From contig JAGXHD010000200.1 in NCBI GenBank assembly GCA_024636395.1, positions 1 through 5,556 on the forward strand: a DNA stretch of 5,556 bases. Reading direction: 5' to 3'. The notes beneath the pieces are model-generated. The model was not told the DNA's origin, did not search any database, and saw only the letters and a list, made by a program, of their open reading frames with translations. This DNA is from Sulfitobacter sp. Its GTDB lineage: Bacteria > Pseudomonadota > Alphaproteobacteria > Rhodobacterales > Rhodobacteraceae. Positions 1 to 5,285 of the stretch are shown in pieces (the first letter of the stretch is position 1; each line of letters opens with the position of its first letter). The position numbers and the translations under genes are program-made.

Positions 1-32
1 ATCATAGACCTCACGACACAGGAGCCTTCGCA

Positions 33-1448
33 ATGAACGCTGCAACCAAACTGCCCCAGGATGTGGGCGCCATTCATTTCGTCGGCATCGGTGGTATCGG
101 CATGTCGGGCATTGCCGAGGTGCTCCTTAACCATGGCTATACCGTTCAGGGCTCCGATCTGAAAACCACCCCAATCACCGACCGTCTGGCCGAGCTTGGT
201 GCTACGATCTTCGAGGGGCAGCGGGCTGAAAATGTGGAAAATGCGCGCGTCGTCGTCATCTCCTCCGCAATCAAGCCGGGCAACCCCGAGCTGGATGGCG
301 CGCGTGCCATGGGTCTGCCCATCGTGCGCCGCGCCGAGATGCTGGCCGAATTGATGCGCCTCAAATCCAACATCGCCGTGGCGGGGACGCACGGCAAGAC
401 CACGACAACGACGATGGTCGCGGCGCTGCTCGATGGCGGCGGGTTCGATCCTACCGTCGTCAACGGCGGCGTGATCCACGCTTACGGCAGTAATGCGCGC
501 AAGGGCGAGGGCGAATGGATGGTCGTGGAGGCTGACGAGAGTGACGGTACCTTCAATCGCCTGCCGGCCACCATCGCCATCGTCACCAACATCGACCCGG
601 AGCATATGGACCATTGGGGCACCATCGAGAACCTGCGTCAGGGATTCCTCGATTTTACCTCGAATATTCCGTTCTACGGTGTCGCGATCTGCTGCATCGA
701 CAATCCCGAAGTGCAAAGCCTCGTGGGCAAGCTCACGGACCGGCGGGTCATCACCTACGGGTTCAACGCGCAGGCCGATGTTCGTGTTGTGGGCCTTCAC
801 TACAAAGGTGGGATAGCTTATTTCGATGTGCATCTGCAAAACGAAGACATCATCATCAAGGATTGCGAGCTGCCCATGCCCGGCGATCACAATGTGTCCA
901 ACGCGCTTTCGGCAGTTGCCGTGGCGCGCCATCTGGGCATGAAGGCCGAGGAAATCCGCGCGGCGCTCAAAAGTTTCGGTGGCGTTAACCGCCGGTTCAC
1001 GAAAGTGGGCGAGGTTGATGGCGTGACGATCATAGATGATTACGGCCACCACCCCGTGGAGATTGCCGCTGTGCTTAAAGCCGCACGTCAGGCCACGGAG
1101 GGTCGTGTGATCGCCGTGCACCAGCCACACCGCTATTCACGCCTAAGCCATCATTTCGATGAGTTCTGCGCATGTTTCAACGATTGCGACGTAGTGGGGA
1201 TCACTGATGTCTATGCTGCGGGTGAAGACCCGATCGAGGGCGCGACCCGTGATGCGCTCGTAGCCGGGCTCATCCAGCACGGGCACCGCCATGCGCGCCG
1301 CGTGGATGGCCCCGAAGATTTAGCGCGGCTCGTCGCGGAACAAGCCCGTCCCGGCGATATGGTGGTATGTCTCGGGGCAGGTACGATCAGCGGCTGGGCC
1401 AACGGACTGCCGGATGCGTTGCGCGCACTCAAAGGGGCTGCGGCGTGA
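33..1448 (+). CDS. murC: UDP-N-acetylmuramate--L-alanine ligase (MurC)
   Basis: MurC is the cytoplasmic ATP-dependent ligase that adds L-alanine to UDP-MurNAc, the first amino-acid step of the peptidoglycan precursor. The 471-residue product has the usual family length and all three Mur-ligase domains. The N-terminal UDP-binding Rossmann domain carries GIGGIGMSGIAE (18-29). The central ATPase domain has the P-loop AGTHGKTTTT (117-126), EADESDGTF (166-174), NIDPEHMDHWG (186-196) and GDHNVSNALSA (284-294). The C-terminal domain has FGGVNRRF (315-322), DDYGHHPVEI (335-344), HQPHRYSR (363-370) and LGAGTISGWA (447-456). The HMDHWG and YGHHP motifs fit MurC rather than MurD, MurE or MurF. The ATG at 33 follows an AGGAG (20-24) with an 8-base spacer. 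The stop overlaps the next gene's GTG start (GTGA, 1445-1448), so the two are probably translationally coupled. No missing residue or frameshift is seen. Confidence 0.98.
   Translation: MNAATKLPQDVGAIHFVGIGGIGMSGIAEVLLNHGYTVQGSDLKTTPITDRLAELGATIFEGQRAENVENARVVVISSAIKPGNPELDGARAMGLPIVRRAEMLAELMRLKSNIAVAGTHGKTTTTTMVAALLDGGGFDPTVVNGGVIHAYGSNARKGEGEWMVVEADESDGTFNRLPATIAIVTNIDPEHMDHWGTIENLRQGFLDFTSNIPFYGVAICCIDNPEVQSLVGKLTDRRVITYGFNAQADVRVVGLHYKGGIAYFDVHLQNEDIIIKDCELPMPGDHNVSNALSAVAVARHLGMKAEEIRAALKSFGGVNRRFTKVGEVDGVTIIDDYGHHPVEIAAVLKAARQATEGRVIAVHQPHRYSRLSHHFDEFCACFNDCDVVGITDVYAAGEDPIEGATRDALVAGLIQHGHRHARRVDGPEDLARLVAEQARPGDMVVCLGAGTISGWANGLPDALRALKGAAA
1431..1437 (+). promoter_or_regulatory. RBS supporting the GTG start at 1445
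   Basis: The sequence AAAGGGG inside the last codons of murC lies 7 bases before the GTG at 1445. This favours the GTG over the in-frame ATG at 1472, which lacks comparable spacing. Inferred from spacing only. Confidence 0.5.
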
Positions 1449-1675
1449 TTGCAATAGCGATCCTGCTTGTGATGGGGCTGGCACTTTCCATGTGGCCTTG
1501 GAAAAAAGTCGCCCTTGGGCTGATCGTTCTCGCGGTTGCATGGGCATTTTCACGGTATTTTTTGCCTCCAAACGTCTGGGAGCCTCTGGTTCTGATTTCG
1601 ATGCCGCCGCTGTTGACCGGCTGGCTGCTGGGGCTTTTGGCCCGCGCGACCTTTCGTAAGGTCCGGGCCGCATGA
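1445..1675 (+). CDS. Small hydrophobic membrane protein, 76 aa, unrecognised family
   Basis: I do not recognise this family. With the GTG at 1445 as start, the product is 76 residues and very hydrophobic. It has three likely membrane segments at about 1-16, 21-38 and 45-66, broken by a WPWKK turn (17-21) and a loop with LPPNVWEP (40-47). MPPLLTGWLLG (53-63) lies in the last segment, and the tail is basic (RATFRKVRAA). The reading frame extends back into murC to 1367, but that extension is a non-hydrophobic shadow of murC codons, and the GTG has a good AAAGGGG site in front. The gene overlaps murC by GTGA and the next gene by ATGA (1672-1675). That tight packing argues for a real, co-translated gene. 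An alternative start is ATG 1472, giving 67 residues. A role in envelope growth or division is inferred from context only. Confidence 0.75.
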   Translation: MIAIAILLVMGLALSMWPWKKVALGLIVLAVAWAFSRYFLPPNVWEPLVLISMPPLLTGWLLGLLARATFRKVRAA

Positions 1676-1923
1676 TGCTGGTCTGGCTCTCCATCGGATG
1701 GGTGTTCGCCTCGGCTGCCGTGGCGTGTCTGCCGATGCGCCACCAATATGTTCCAGGTGTGGCGTTGCTGCTGGCGGCGCCCGTTCTGATCGTCATGGCC
1801 GGGATCCAGTTTGGCTGGATCTACGCGGCTCTGGGCCTTGCTGCCTTCATATCCATGTTCCGCAATCCGCTGCGCTATATCGCGGCGCGGCTGCGGGGCG
1901 AGCATCCGGAGATCCCCGAATGA
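1672..1923 (+). CDS. DUF2484-type small membrane protein (first copy)
   Basis: This 83-residue protein resembles the DUF2484 family, which I know as small proteins of unknown function found in Rhodobacterales near murC and murB. It has membrane segments at about 2-20, 27-48 and 50-63. A PMR motif (21-23) ends the first segment, and QFGW (46-49) lies between the second and third. SMFRNPLRY (61-69) is followed by a basic, polar tail. The ATG at 1672 overlaps the previous stop (ATGA), with TAAGG (1657-1661) ten bases upstream; a second ATG at 1675 is possible. The stop overlaps the start of the next gene, a diverged paralog. No catalytic residues are apparent, so a structural or accessory membrane role is more likely than an enzyme. 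The family assignment is from memory of the motif pattern; the function is unknown. Confidence 0.85.
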   Translation: MMLVWLSIGWVFASAAVACLPMRHQYVPGVALLLAAPVLIVMAGIQFGWIYAALGLAAFISMFRNPLRYIAARLRGEHPEIPE

Positions 1924-2180
1924 CCCTATCACTTACGCTCGCCTGCCTTTGGGCACTGATCGCCAACGTCCTCGCGATGACCCCCAGCCGTGATTATCAC
2001 TGGCGCAATGCCTATATTCTGATTGCGGTAGGTATTCCGATCGTGGGCTATGTCGTGATGCAACACGGGCCGTGGATCGGTATGCTGGTGCTAGCGGGGG
2101 GATGTTCCGTACTGCGCTGGCCGGTGATCTATCTTGGCCGCTGGCTGCGTCGCGGCGGCCGCAATTCTCCAGCGGAGTGA
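1920..2180 (+). CDS. DUF2484-type small membrane protein (second copy)
   Basis: This 86-residue protein is the second DUF2484-like product. It has membrane segments at about 3-20, 31-47 and 52-65. It shares a pattern with its upstream neighbour: P-x-R after the first segment (PSR, 22-24), QHG (48-50), and S-[MV]-[FL]-R-x-P-[LV]-x-Y near the end (SVLRWPVIY, 63-71), then a basic RWLRRGGR tail. The two copies align almost end to end but differ at most positions, so the duplication is old. The ATG at 1920 overlaps the previous stop (ATGA, 1920-1923) and has GGAG (1908-1911) eight bases upstream. The open frame continues upstream to 1698 in the wrong register of the first copy; that extension is rejected. 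Function is unknown; the context suggests the cell envelope. Confidence 0.87.
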   Translation: MTLSLTLACLWALIANVLAMTPSRDYHWRNAYILIAVGIPIVGYVVMQHGPWIGMLVLAGGCSVLRWPVIYLGRWLRRGGRNSPAE

Positions 2181-2187
2181 TTTTGCC

Positions 2188-2466
2188 ATGGTGAGCGTTC
2201 TGATTGCGGGTCTGGTGGTGTGGATGTCAGGCTGCGCCTATGCGGGGTATAAAAAGCGCTTCGGTCTCTTCGTGATCGTGGCGGCGGTCGGGATGGGCCT
2301 CAACACGCTCTGGATGGTCTATGGACTGGACGCGCGGCCGCTGTCGTCACCCGCGCTGACCGCTCATGCAGGTGCGTTCCTTTACGCAGTCGCCGCACTC
2401 GGATTTGGCTGGCTCGCGGGACGCATGGTGCGCGGATTTCGCGAGAGCCGGGTAAGCCCGGAGTGA
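2188..2466 (+). CDS. Small membrane protein, 92 aa, unrecognised, upstream of murB
   Basis: I cannot name this family. The 92-residue product has three likely membrane segments at about 2-20, 24-44 and 59-80. They are separated by a short basic loop (YKKRF, 21-25) and a polar loop (LDARPLSSPALTAHA). The third segment carries GFGWLAGRM, and the tail FRESRVSPE is charged. The ATG at 2188 follows GGAG (2174-2177) with a 10-base spacer and starts 7 bases after the preceding stop. The frame is open back to 2134, but those residues are the shadow of the upstream gene. An MSGC sequence at 13-16 looks slightly like a lipobox, but there is no basic N-terminus and Met is a poor residue at that site, so an integral membrane protein is more likely. 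The stop lies at the murB start, implying co-translation. Function is unknown. Confidence 0.82.
   Translation: MVSVLIAGLVVWMSGCAYAGYKKRFGLFVIVAAVGMGLNTLWMVYGLDARPLSSPALTAHAGAFLYAVAALGFGWLAGRMVRGFRESRVSPE
2460..2463 (+). promoter_or_regulatory. RBS deciding the murB start
   Basis: A GGAG sits 5 bases before ATG 2469 and 8 bases before ATG 2472, but it overlaps GTG 2463 and cannot serve that codon. It therefore favours one of the tandem ATGs over the longer GTG frame. Confidence 0.5.
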
Positions 2467-2468
2467 GC

Positions 2469-3380
2469 ATGATGCCGAACCCGCGCGGCACCCTTACGCC
2501 GCACCGCAACCTCTCCGAGCTGACATGGTTGCGCGTCGGGGGGCCTGCGGATTATCTGTTTCAGCCCGCCGACCCTGAGGATCTGCAAGACTTCATGCGG
2601 CAGTTGCCGCCTGAGGTGGAGGTATTCGCAATGGGCGTCGGGTCCAATCTTATCGTGCGGGACGGTGGTCTTCGCGCGGTGGTGATCCGGCTGGGGCGCG
2701 GTTTCAACACGATCGAGATTTCGGGCGGCGAGGTCACCGCCGGTGCAGCGGCCCTGGACGCCCATGTGGCGCGGCGTGCGGCCGATGCCGGGCTCGACCT
2801 TACGTTTCTTCGCACCATTCCGGGCAGCATCGGCGGCGCCGTGCGCATGAACGCGGGCTGCTACGGCATCTATACGGCGGATCATTTCGTCCGCGCGCAG
2901 GCTGTTACGCGGGATGGCGCGCTCATCACCTTAACGTTGCAGGACCTTAATTTCAAGTACCGCGACAGCGATCTGCCCGATGGCGCCGTAATCATCAATG
3001 CCACCTTCGCACCCCCGGCAGGCGATCCGGCCGTTTTGCACGCTGCGATGGAGGAGCAGTTGGCAAAGCGCGACGCCACACAACCCACAAAAGACCGCAG
3101 CGCTGGCTCGACCTTCCGCAATCCTGCGGGCTTTAGTTCTACGGGCCGCGCCGACGATGTGCACGATCTGAAGGCCTGGAAGGTCATCGAGGATGCGGGG
3201 ATGAAGGGGGCCATGCGCGGGGCGGCGCAAATGTCTTCCAAGCACGCCAACTTTTTGATCAACACCGGGGGCGCCACGGCGGCGGATCTTGAGGGATTGG
3301 GCGAAGAAGTGAGAAAAAAGGTTTACGATTCCAGCGGTATCACGCTAGTGTGGGAAATAATGCGAATAGGCGAAAAATAA
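2469..3380 (+). CDS. murB: UDP-N-acetylenolpyruvoylglucosamine reductase (MurB)
   Basis: MurB is the cytoplasmic flavoenzyme that uses NADPH to reduce UDP-GlcNAc-enolpyruvate to UDP-MurNAc, the substrate of MurC. With the ATG at 2469 the product is 303 residues, the length of the shorter type II MurB rather than the roughly 340-residue E. coli type. FAD-binding motifs are present: LTWLRVGGPAD (18-28), GVGSNLIVRDGG (56-67) and PGSIGGAVRMNAG (118-130). The YRDS (164-167) carries the substrate-contacting Arg. The catalytic Ser is in AGSTFRNP (Ser214), HANFLIN is at 259-265, and the C-terminal catalytic Glu is in WEIMRIG (Glu296). The start is uncertain: GTG 2463 (305 residues, GTGA overlap with the previous stop), ATG 2469 and ATG 2472 are in frame, and the GGAG at 2460-2463 supports the ATGs. 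The last 25 or so codons are unusually AT-rich, including two ATA codons, but the protein end still fits the family. Confidence 0.97.
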   Translation: MMPNPRGTLTPHRNLSELTWLRVGGPADYLFQPADPEDLQDFMRQLPPEVEVFAMGVGSNLIVRDGGLRAVVIRLGRGFNTIEISGGEVTAGAAALDAHVARRAADAGLDLTFLRTIPGSIGGAVRMNAGCYGIYTADHFVRAQAVTRDGALITLTLQDLNFKYRDSDLPDGAVIINATFAPPAGDPAVLHAAMEEQLAKRDATQPTKDRSAGSTFRNPAGFSSTGRADDVHDLKAWKVIEDAGMKGAMRGAAQMSSKHANFLINTGGATAADLEGLGEEVRKKVYDSSGITLVWEIMRIGEK

Positions 3381-3426
3381 GCGTCGAAATCGCCAAACAG
3401 GCTGCCGCGAAAAGTGGCAATAACTA

Positions 3427-3440
3427 GGGTCAAAAGACCC
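3427..3440 (+). other. Perfect hairpin 1 in the murB-ddl gap
   Basis: GGGTC (3427-3431) and GACCC (3436-3440) form a perfect 5-bp stem closed by an AAAA loop. It lies 46 bases after the murB stop. No T-run follows on the + strand, so it is not a standard intrinsic terminator. It could act in mRNA processing, pausing or stability, or be chance; no function is shown by the sequence. Confidence 0.45.
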
Positions 3441-3453
3441 CCAGTAATAATAA

Positions 3454-3468
3454 AGAGCCGAAGGCTCT
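3454..3468 (+). other. Perfect hairpin 2, just upstream of the ddl RBS
   Basis: AGAGCC (3454-3459) and GGCTCT (3463-3468) form a perfect 6-bp stem with a GAA loop. It ends 8 bases before the GAAGG that probably serves ddl. No T-run follows on the + strand. CCCAG (3440-3444) could instead pair with CTGGG (3467-3471), which would open the base of this hairpin and also take the last base of hairpin 1. A leader-type regulatory structure for ddl is therefore possible but speculative. Confidence 0.45.
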
Positions 3469-3476
3469 GGGACATT

Positions 3477-3481
3477 GAAGG
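3477..3481 (+). promoter_or_regulatory. RBS deciding the ddl start
   Basis: GAAGG lies 8 bases before ATG 3490. It overlaps the alternative in-frame TTG at 3475, so that upstream start is unlikely. Confidence 0.55.
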
Positions 3482-3489
3482 CACAGGGT

Positions 3490-4407
3490 ATGTCGAGCAG
3501 GACAAACCCCACAGTTGCGGTACTTATGGGCGGCCCCTCGGCAGAGCGCGAGGTCTCCCTAGATTCAGGACGCGCTTGCGCGGCGGCACTGCGGGAACAT
3601 GGCGGATATAACGTAGTCGAGGTCGATGCTGGCCACGATCTCTACGCGGTCTTGACCGATCTTGCGCCCGATGCCGTCCTCAATTGTCTGCACGGGCGCT
3701 GGGGCGAGGATGGCTGCGTACAGGGCATCCTCGAATGGCTGCATCTTCCCTATACTCATTCGGGCGTGCTGGCCTCTGCGGTGGCGATGGACAAGCAGCG
3801 CAGCAAGGATGTTTTTCGCGCCGCAGGTCTGCCCGTGGTCGATAGCATCATCGTGCCAGCAGATCAGGTGCGCGGCGGCCATGTCATGGTGCCGCCCTAT
3901 GTGGTCAAGCCAAACAATGAAGGCTCGTCGGTCGGGGTGTATCTCGTCGCCGACAAAAGTAACGGGCCGCCACAGCTTGCCGATGACATGCCTGATATGG
4001 TCATGGTCGAAGCCTATGCACCGGGGCGAGAGCTCACCACGACCGTGGTGGATGACCGCGCGTTGACCGTCACCGATATCATCACCACTGGCTGGTATGA
4101 CTACGATGCCAAATACAAAGTGGGCGGATCGCGTCACGTCGTCCCGGCGGATGTTCCGCAAGATATCTTCGACATGTGTCTCGACTATGCCTTGCGTGCG
4201 CACCGCGCACTGGGCTGTCGGGGGCTTAGCCGCACAGATTTTCGATGGGATGAGACGCGCGGCGCGGAAGGCCTCATTCTGCTCGAGACCAACACCCAGC
4301 CCGGCATGACCGGTACGTCGCTCACGCCGGAGCAGGCACAGGCCACCGGCATGAGCTTTCCCGATTTGTGTGCCTGGATGGTGGAGGATGCGTCATGCGC
4401 GCGCTGA
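3490..4407 (+). CDS. ddl: D-alanine--D-alanine ligase (Ddl)
   Basis: Ddl is the cytoplasmic ATP-grasp ligase that joins two D-alanines into the dipeptide used by MurF. From ATG 3490 the product is 305 residues, close to E. coli DdlB (306). The N-terminal GGPSAEREVSL (14-24) carries the substrate Glu19, and HGRWGEDG is at 68-75. The ATP-grasp part has MDKQRSK (100-106), KPNNEGSSVGV (140-150; Ser146 matches the E. coli catalytic Ser150) and EAYAPGRELT (174-183). The omega loop YDYDAKY (203-209) carries Lys208 and Tyr209. The metal-binding end has Arg248, Asp250, Glu266 and Asn268, in SRTDF and LETNTQPGMTGTSL. All expected catalytic residues are present. It follows the only intergenic gap of the window, and its last 13 bases overlap ftsQ. 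Its place between murB and ftsQ matches the ddlB position of other dcw clusters. A TTG at 3475 would add five residues but has no RBS. Confidence 0.98.
   Translation: MSSRTNPTVAVLMGGPSAEREVSLDSGRACAAALREHGGYNVVEVDAGHDLYAVLTDLAPDAVLNCLHGRWGEDGCVQGILEWLHLPYTHSGVLASAVAMDKQRSKDVFRAAGLPVVDSIIVPADQVRGGHVMVPPYVVKPNNEGSSVGVYLVADKSNGPPQLADDMPDMVMVEAYAPGRELTTTVVDDRALTVTDIITTGWYDYDAKYKVGGSRHVVPADVPQDIFDMCLDYALRAHRALGCRGLSRTDFRWDETRGAEGLILLETNTQPGMTGTSLTPEQAQATGMSFPDLCAWMVEDASCAR
4383..4388 (+). promoter_or_regulatory. Strong RBS for ftsQ inside ddl
   Basis: GGAGGA lies within the last codons of ddl, 6 bases before ATG 4395. It is the best Shine-Dalgarno match in the window and fixes the ftsQ start at 4395 rather than at the in-frame GTG 4368. 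Confidence 0.7.
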
Positions 4408-5285
4408 TCCGCAAAAAGCCTGCTGCGAGCCGCGCCGATCCGGCACCGTCACGTTGGGCGTGGCGCGTGCAGAGGATGATGTTGACCCCCGGCATCCGTC
4501 TGACGCTGCGCGCAGGCCTGCCGTTTTGCATCACCCTGCTGGCAGGCACATGGTACCTTTCGGATGAAGGCCGCCGCGGTGCCATCGAGCAAGCCGTAGC
4601 GGAGACTCGCGCCAGCATCGAGACAAGGCCCGAATTCATGGTTAACCTGATGGCCATCGATGGCGCCAAGGACGAGCTTGCGACTTATATCCGCGATATC
4701 CTGCCGATCGATTTCCCGATTTCCAGCTTCGACCTCGATCTCGATGTGATGCGTGCAACCGTCTCGGCGGTGCCAGCGGTCAAGACCGCGGCGATCAGGA
4801 TCCGCCCCGGCGGCGTGCTGCAGATCGACGTGGAGCAACGCGAAGCCGTGGCGCTGTGGCGCACCGACGAAGGCTTGGCCCTGCTGGACGAAAACGGGTT
4901 TTACGTGGCCGCCGCCACGAGCCGCTATGCGCGCCCCGATTTGCCGCTCATTGCTGGCGAGGGGGCGGACCGCCATGTGGGCGAAGCGCTCGAATTGATG
5001 CAGGCTGCCGCCCCGATGGGCGACAGGTTGCGTGGTCTTGTCCGGATGGGTGATCGCCGTTGGGACGTTGTGCTTGACCGCGAGCAGCGGATCCTGCTGC
5101 CCGAGTTCGAGCCTCAGCGGGCGCTGGAGAGAGTGATCGCGCTCGAGGCCGCGCAGGATATTCTGACCCGAGATGTGGCGCGGATCGATATGCGGCTGAC
5201 GCGCAGGCCGACCGTACAAATGACACCGGAGCCCGCCGAGGAACGGACGGCGCAACAGGCAGCTTTTAGGGCGAATAACCAATGA
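4395..5285 (+). CDS. ftsQ: Cell division protein FtsQ
   Basis: FtsQ is the bitopic inner-membrane divisome protein that, in known systems, links early division proteins to FtsB, FtsL and the septal synthase. The 296-residue product has a basic cytoplasmic N-terminus (1-35, rich in Arg and Lys) and one membrane segment (about 36-55, containing LPFCITLLAG). A periplasmic POTRA-like region follows (about 80-150), ending in the typical IDVEQREAVALWR (144-156). The FtsQ domain comes next, with LALLDENGFYV (161-171) and DLPLIAGEGA (182-191) and a segment to about 270. The last 25 residues are polar and probably disordered. ATG 4395 is chosen because GGAGGA sits just upstream; GTG 4368 would add nine residues. 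The gene overlaps ddl by 13 bases and ftsA by ATGA (5282-5285). Sequence conservation is low in this family, so the call rests on topology, motifs and position together. Confidence 0.95.
   Translation: MRALIRKKPAASRADPAPSRWAWRVQRMMLTPGIRLTLRAGLPFCITLLAGTWYLSDEGRRGAIEQAVAETRASIETRPEFMVNLMAIDGAKDELATYIRDILPIDFPISSFDLDLDVMRATVSAVPAVKTAAIRIRPGGVLQIDVEQREAVALWRTDEGLALLDENGFYVAAATSRYARPDLPLIAGEGADRHVGEALELMQAAAPMGDRLRGLVRMGDRRWDVVLDREQRILLPEFEPQRALERVIALEAAQDILTRDVARIDMRLTRRPTVQMTPEPAEERTAQQAAFRANNQ

Noticed and set aside
1..36. Possible 3' end of an upstream gene (murG would be expected) ending in TGA 34-36 with an ATGA overlap, or in TAG 5-7.
   Set aside because: Only 2 to 11 codons would be visible, and the residues do not show a recognisable MurG C-terminus. 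The frame cannot be chosen from this window.
1367..1444. N-terminal extension of the 76-residue gene back to an ATG within murC.
   Set aside because: The added residues are polar read-through of murC codons, while a good RBS and a coupled GTG mark the start at 1445.
3427..3468. Rho-independent terminator after murB.
   Set aside because: Both hairpins are short and neither is followed by a T-run on the + strand. On the minus strand hairpin 2 is followed by TTTATTATTA, but no minus-strand gene exists to terminate.
3323..3505. Minus-strand frame of 60 codons across the murB-ddl gap with a hydrophobic stretch.
   Set aside because: It overlaps the murB end and the ddl start, has no clear RBS, and its hydrophobicity is explained by the AT-rich patch read backwards.
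3565..4203. Minus-strand frame (212 codons) opposite ddl.
   Set aside because: It has a His/Arg/Asp-rich composition typical of an antisense shadow, no motif, and intact ddl on the other strand.
643..4608. CcrM-type GANTC sites at 643, 3327, 3562 and 4604.
   Set aside because: They are sparse and all within genes. None falls in the intergenic gap, so a cell-cycle regulatory role is not supported.
127..4647. CtrA-like TTAACC half-sites at 127, 985 and 4642, and a TTAA pair at 2931 and 2947.
   Set aside because: All lie inside coding sequence and none has a second TTAA at the 7-base spacing of a full CtrA site.
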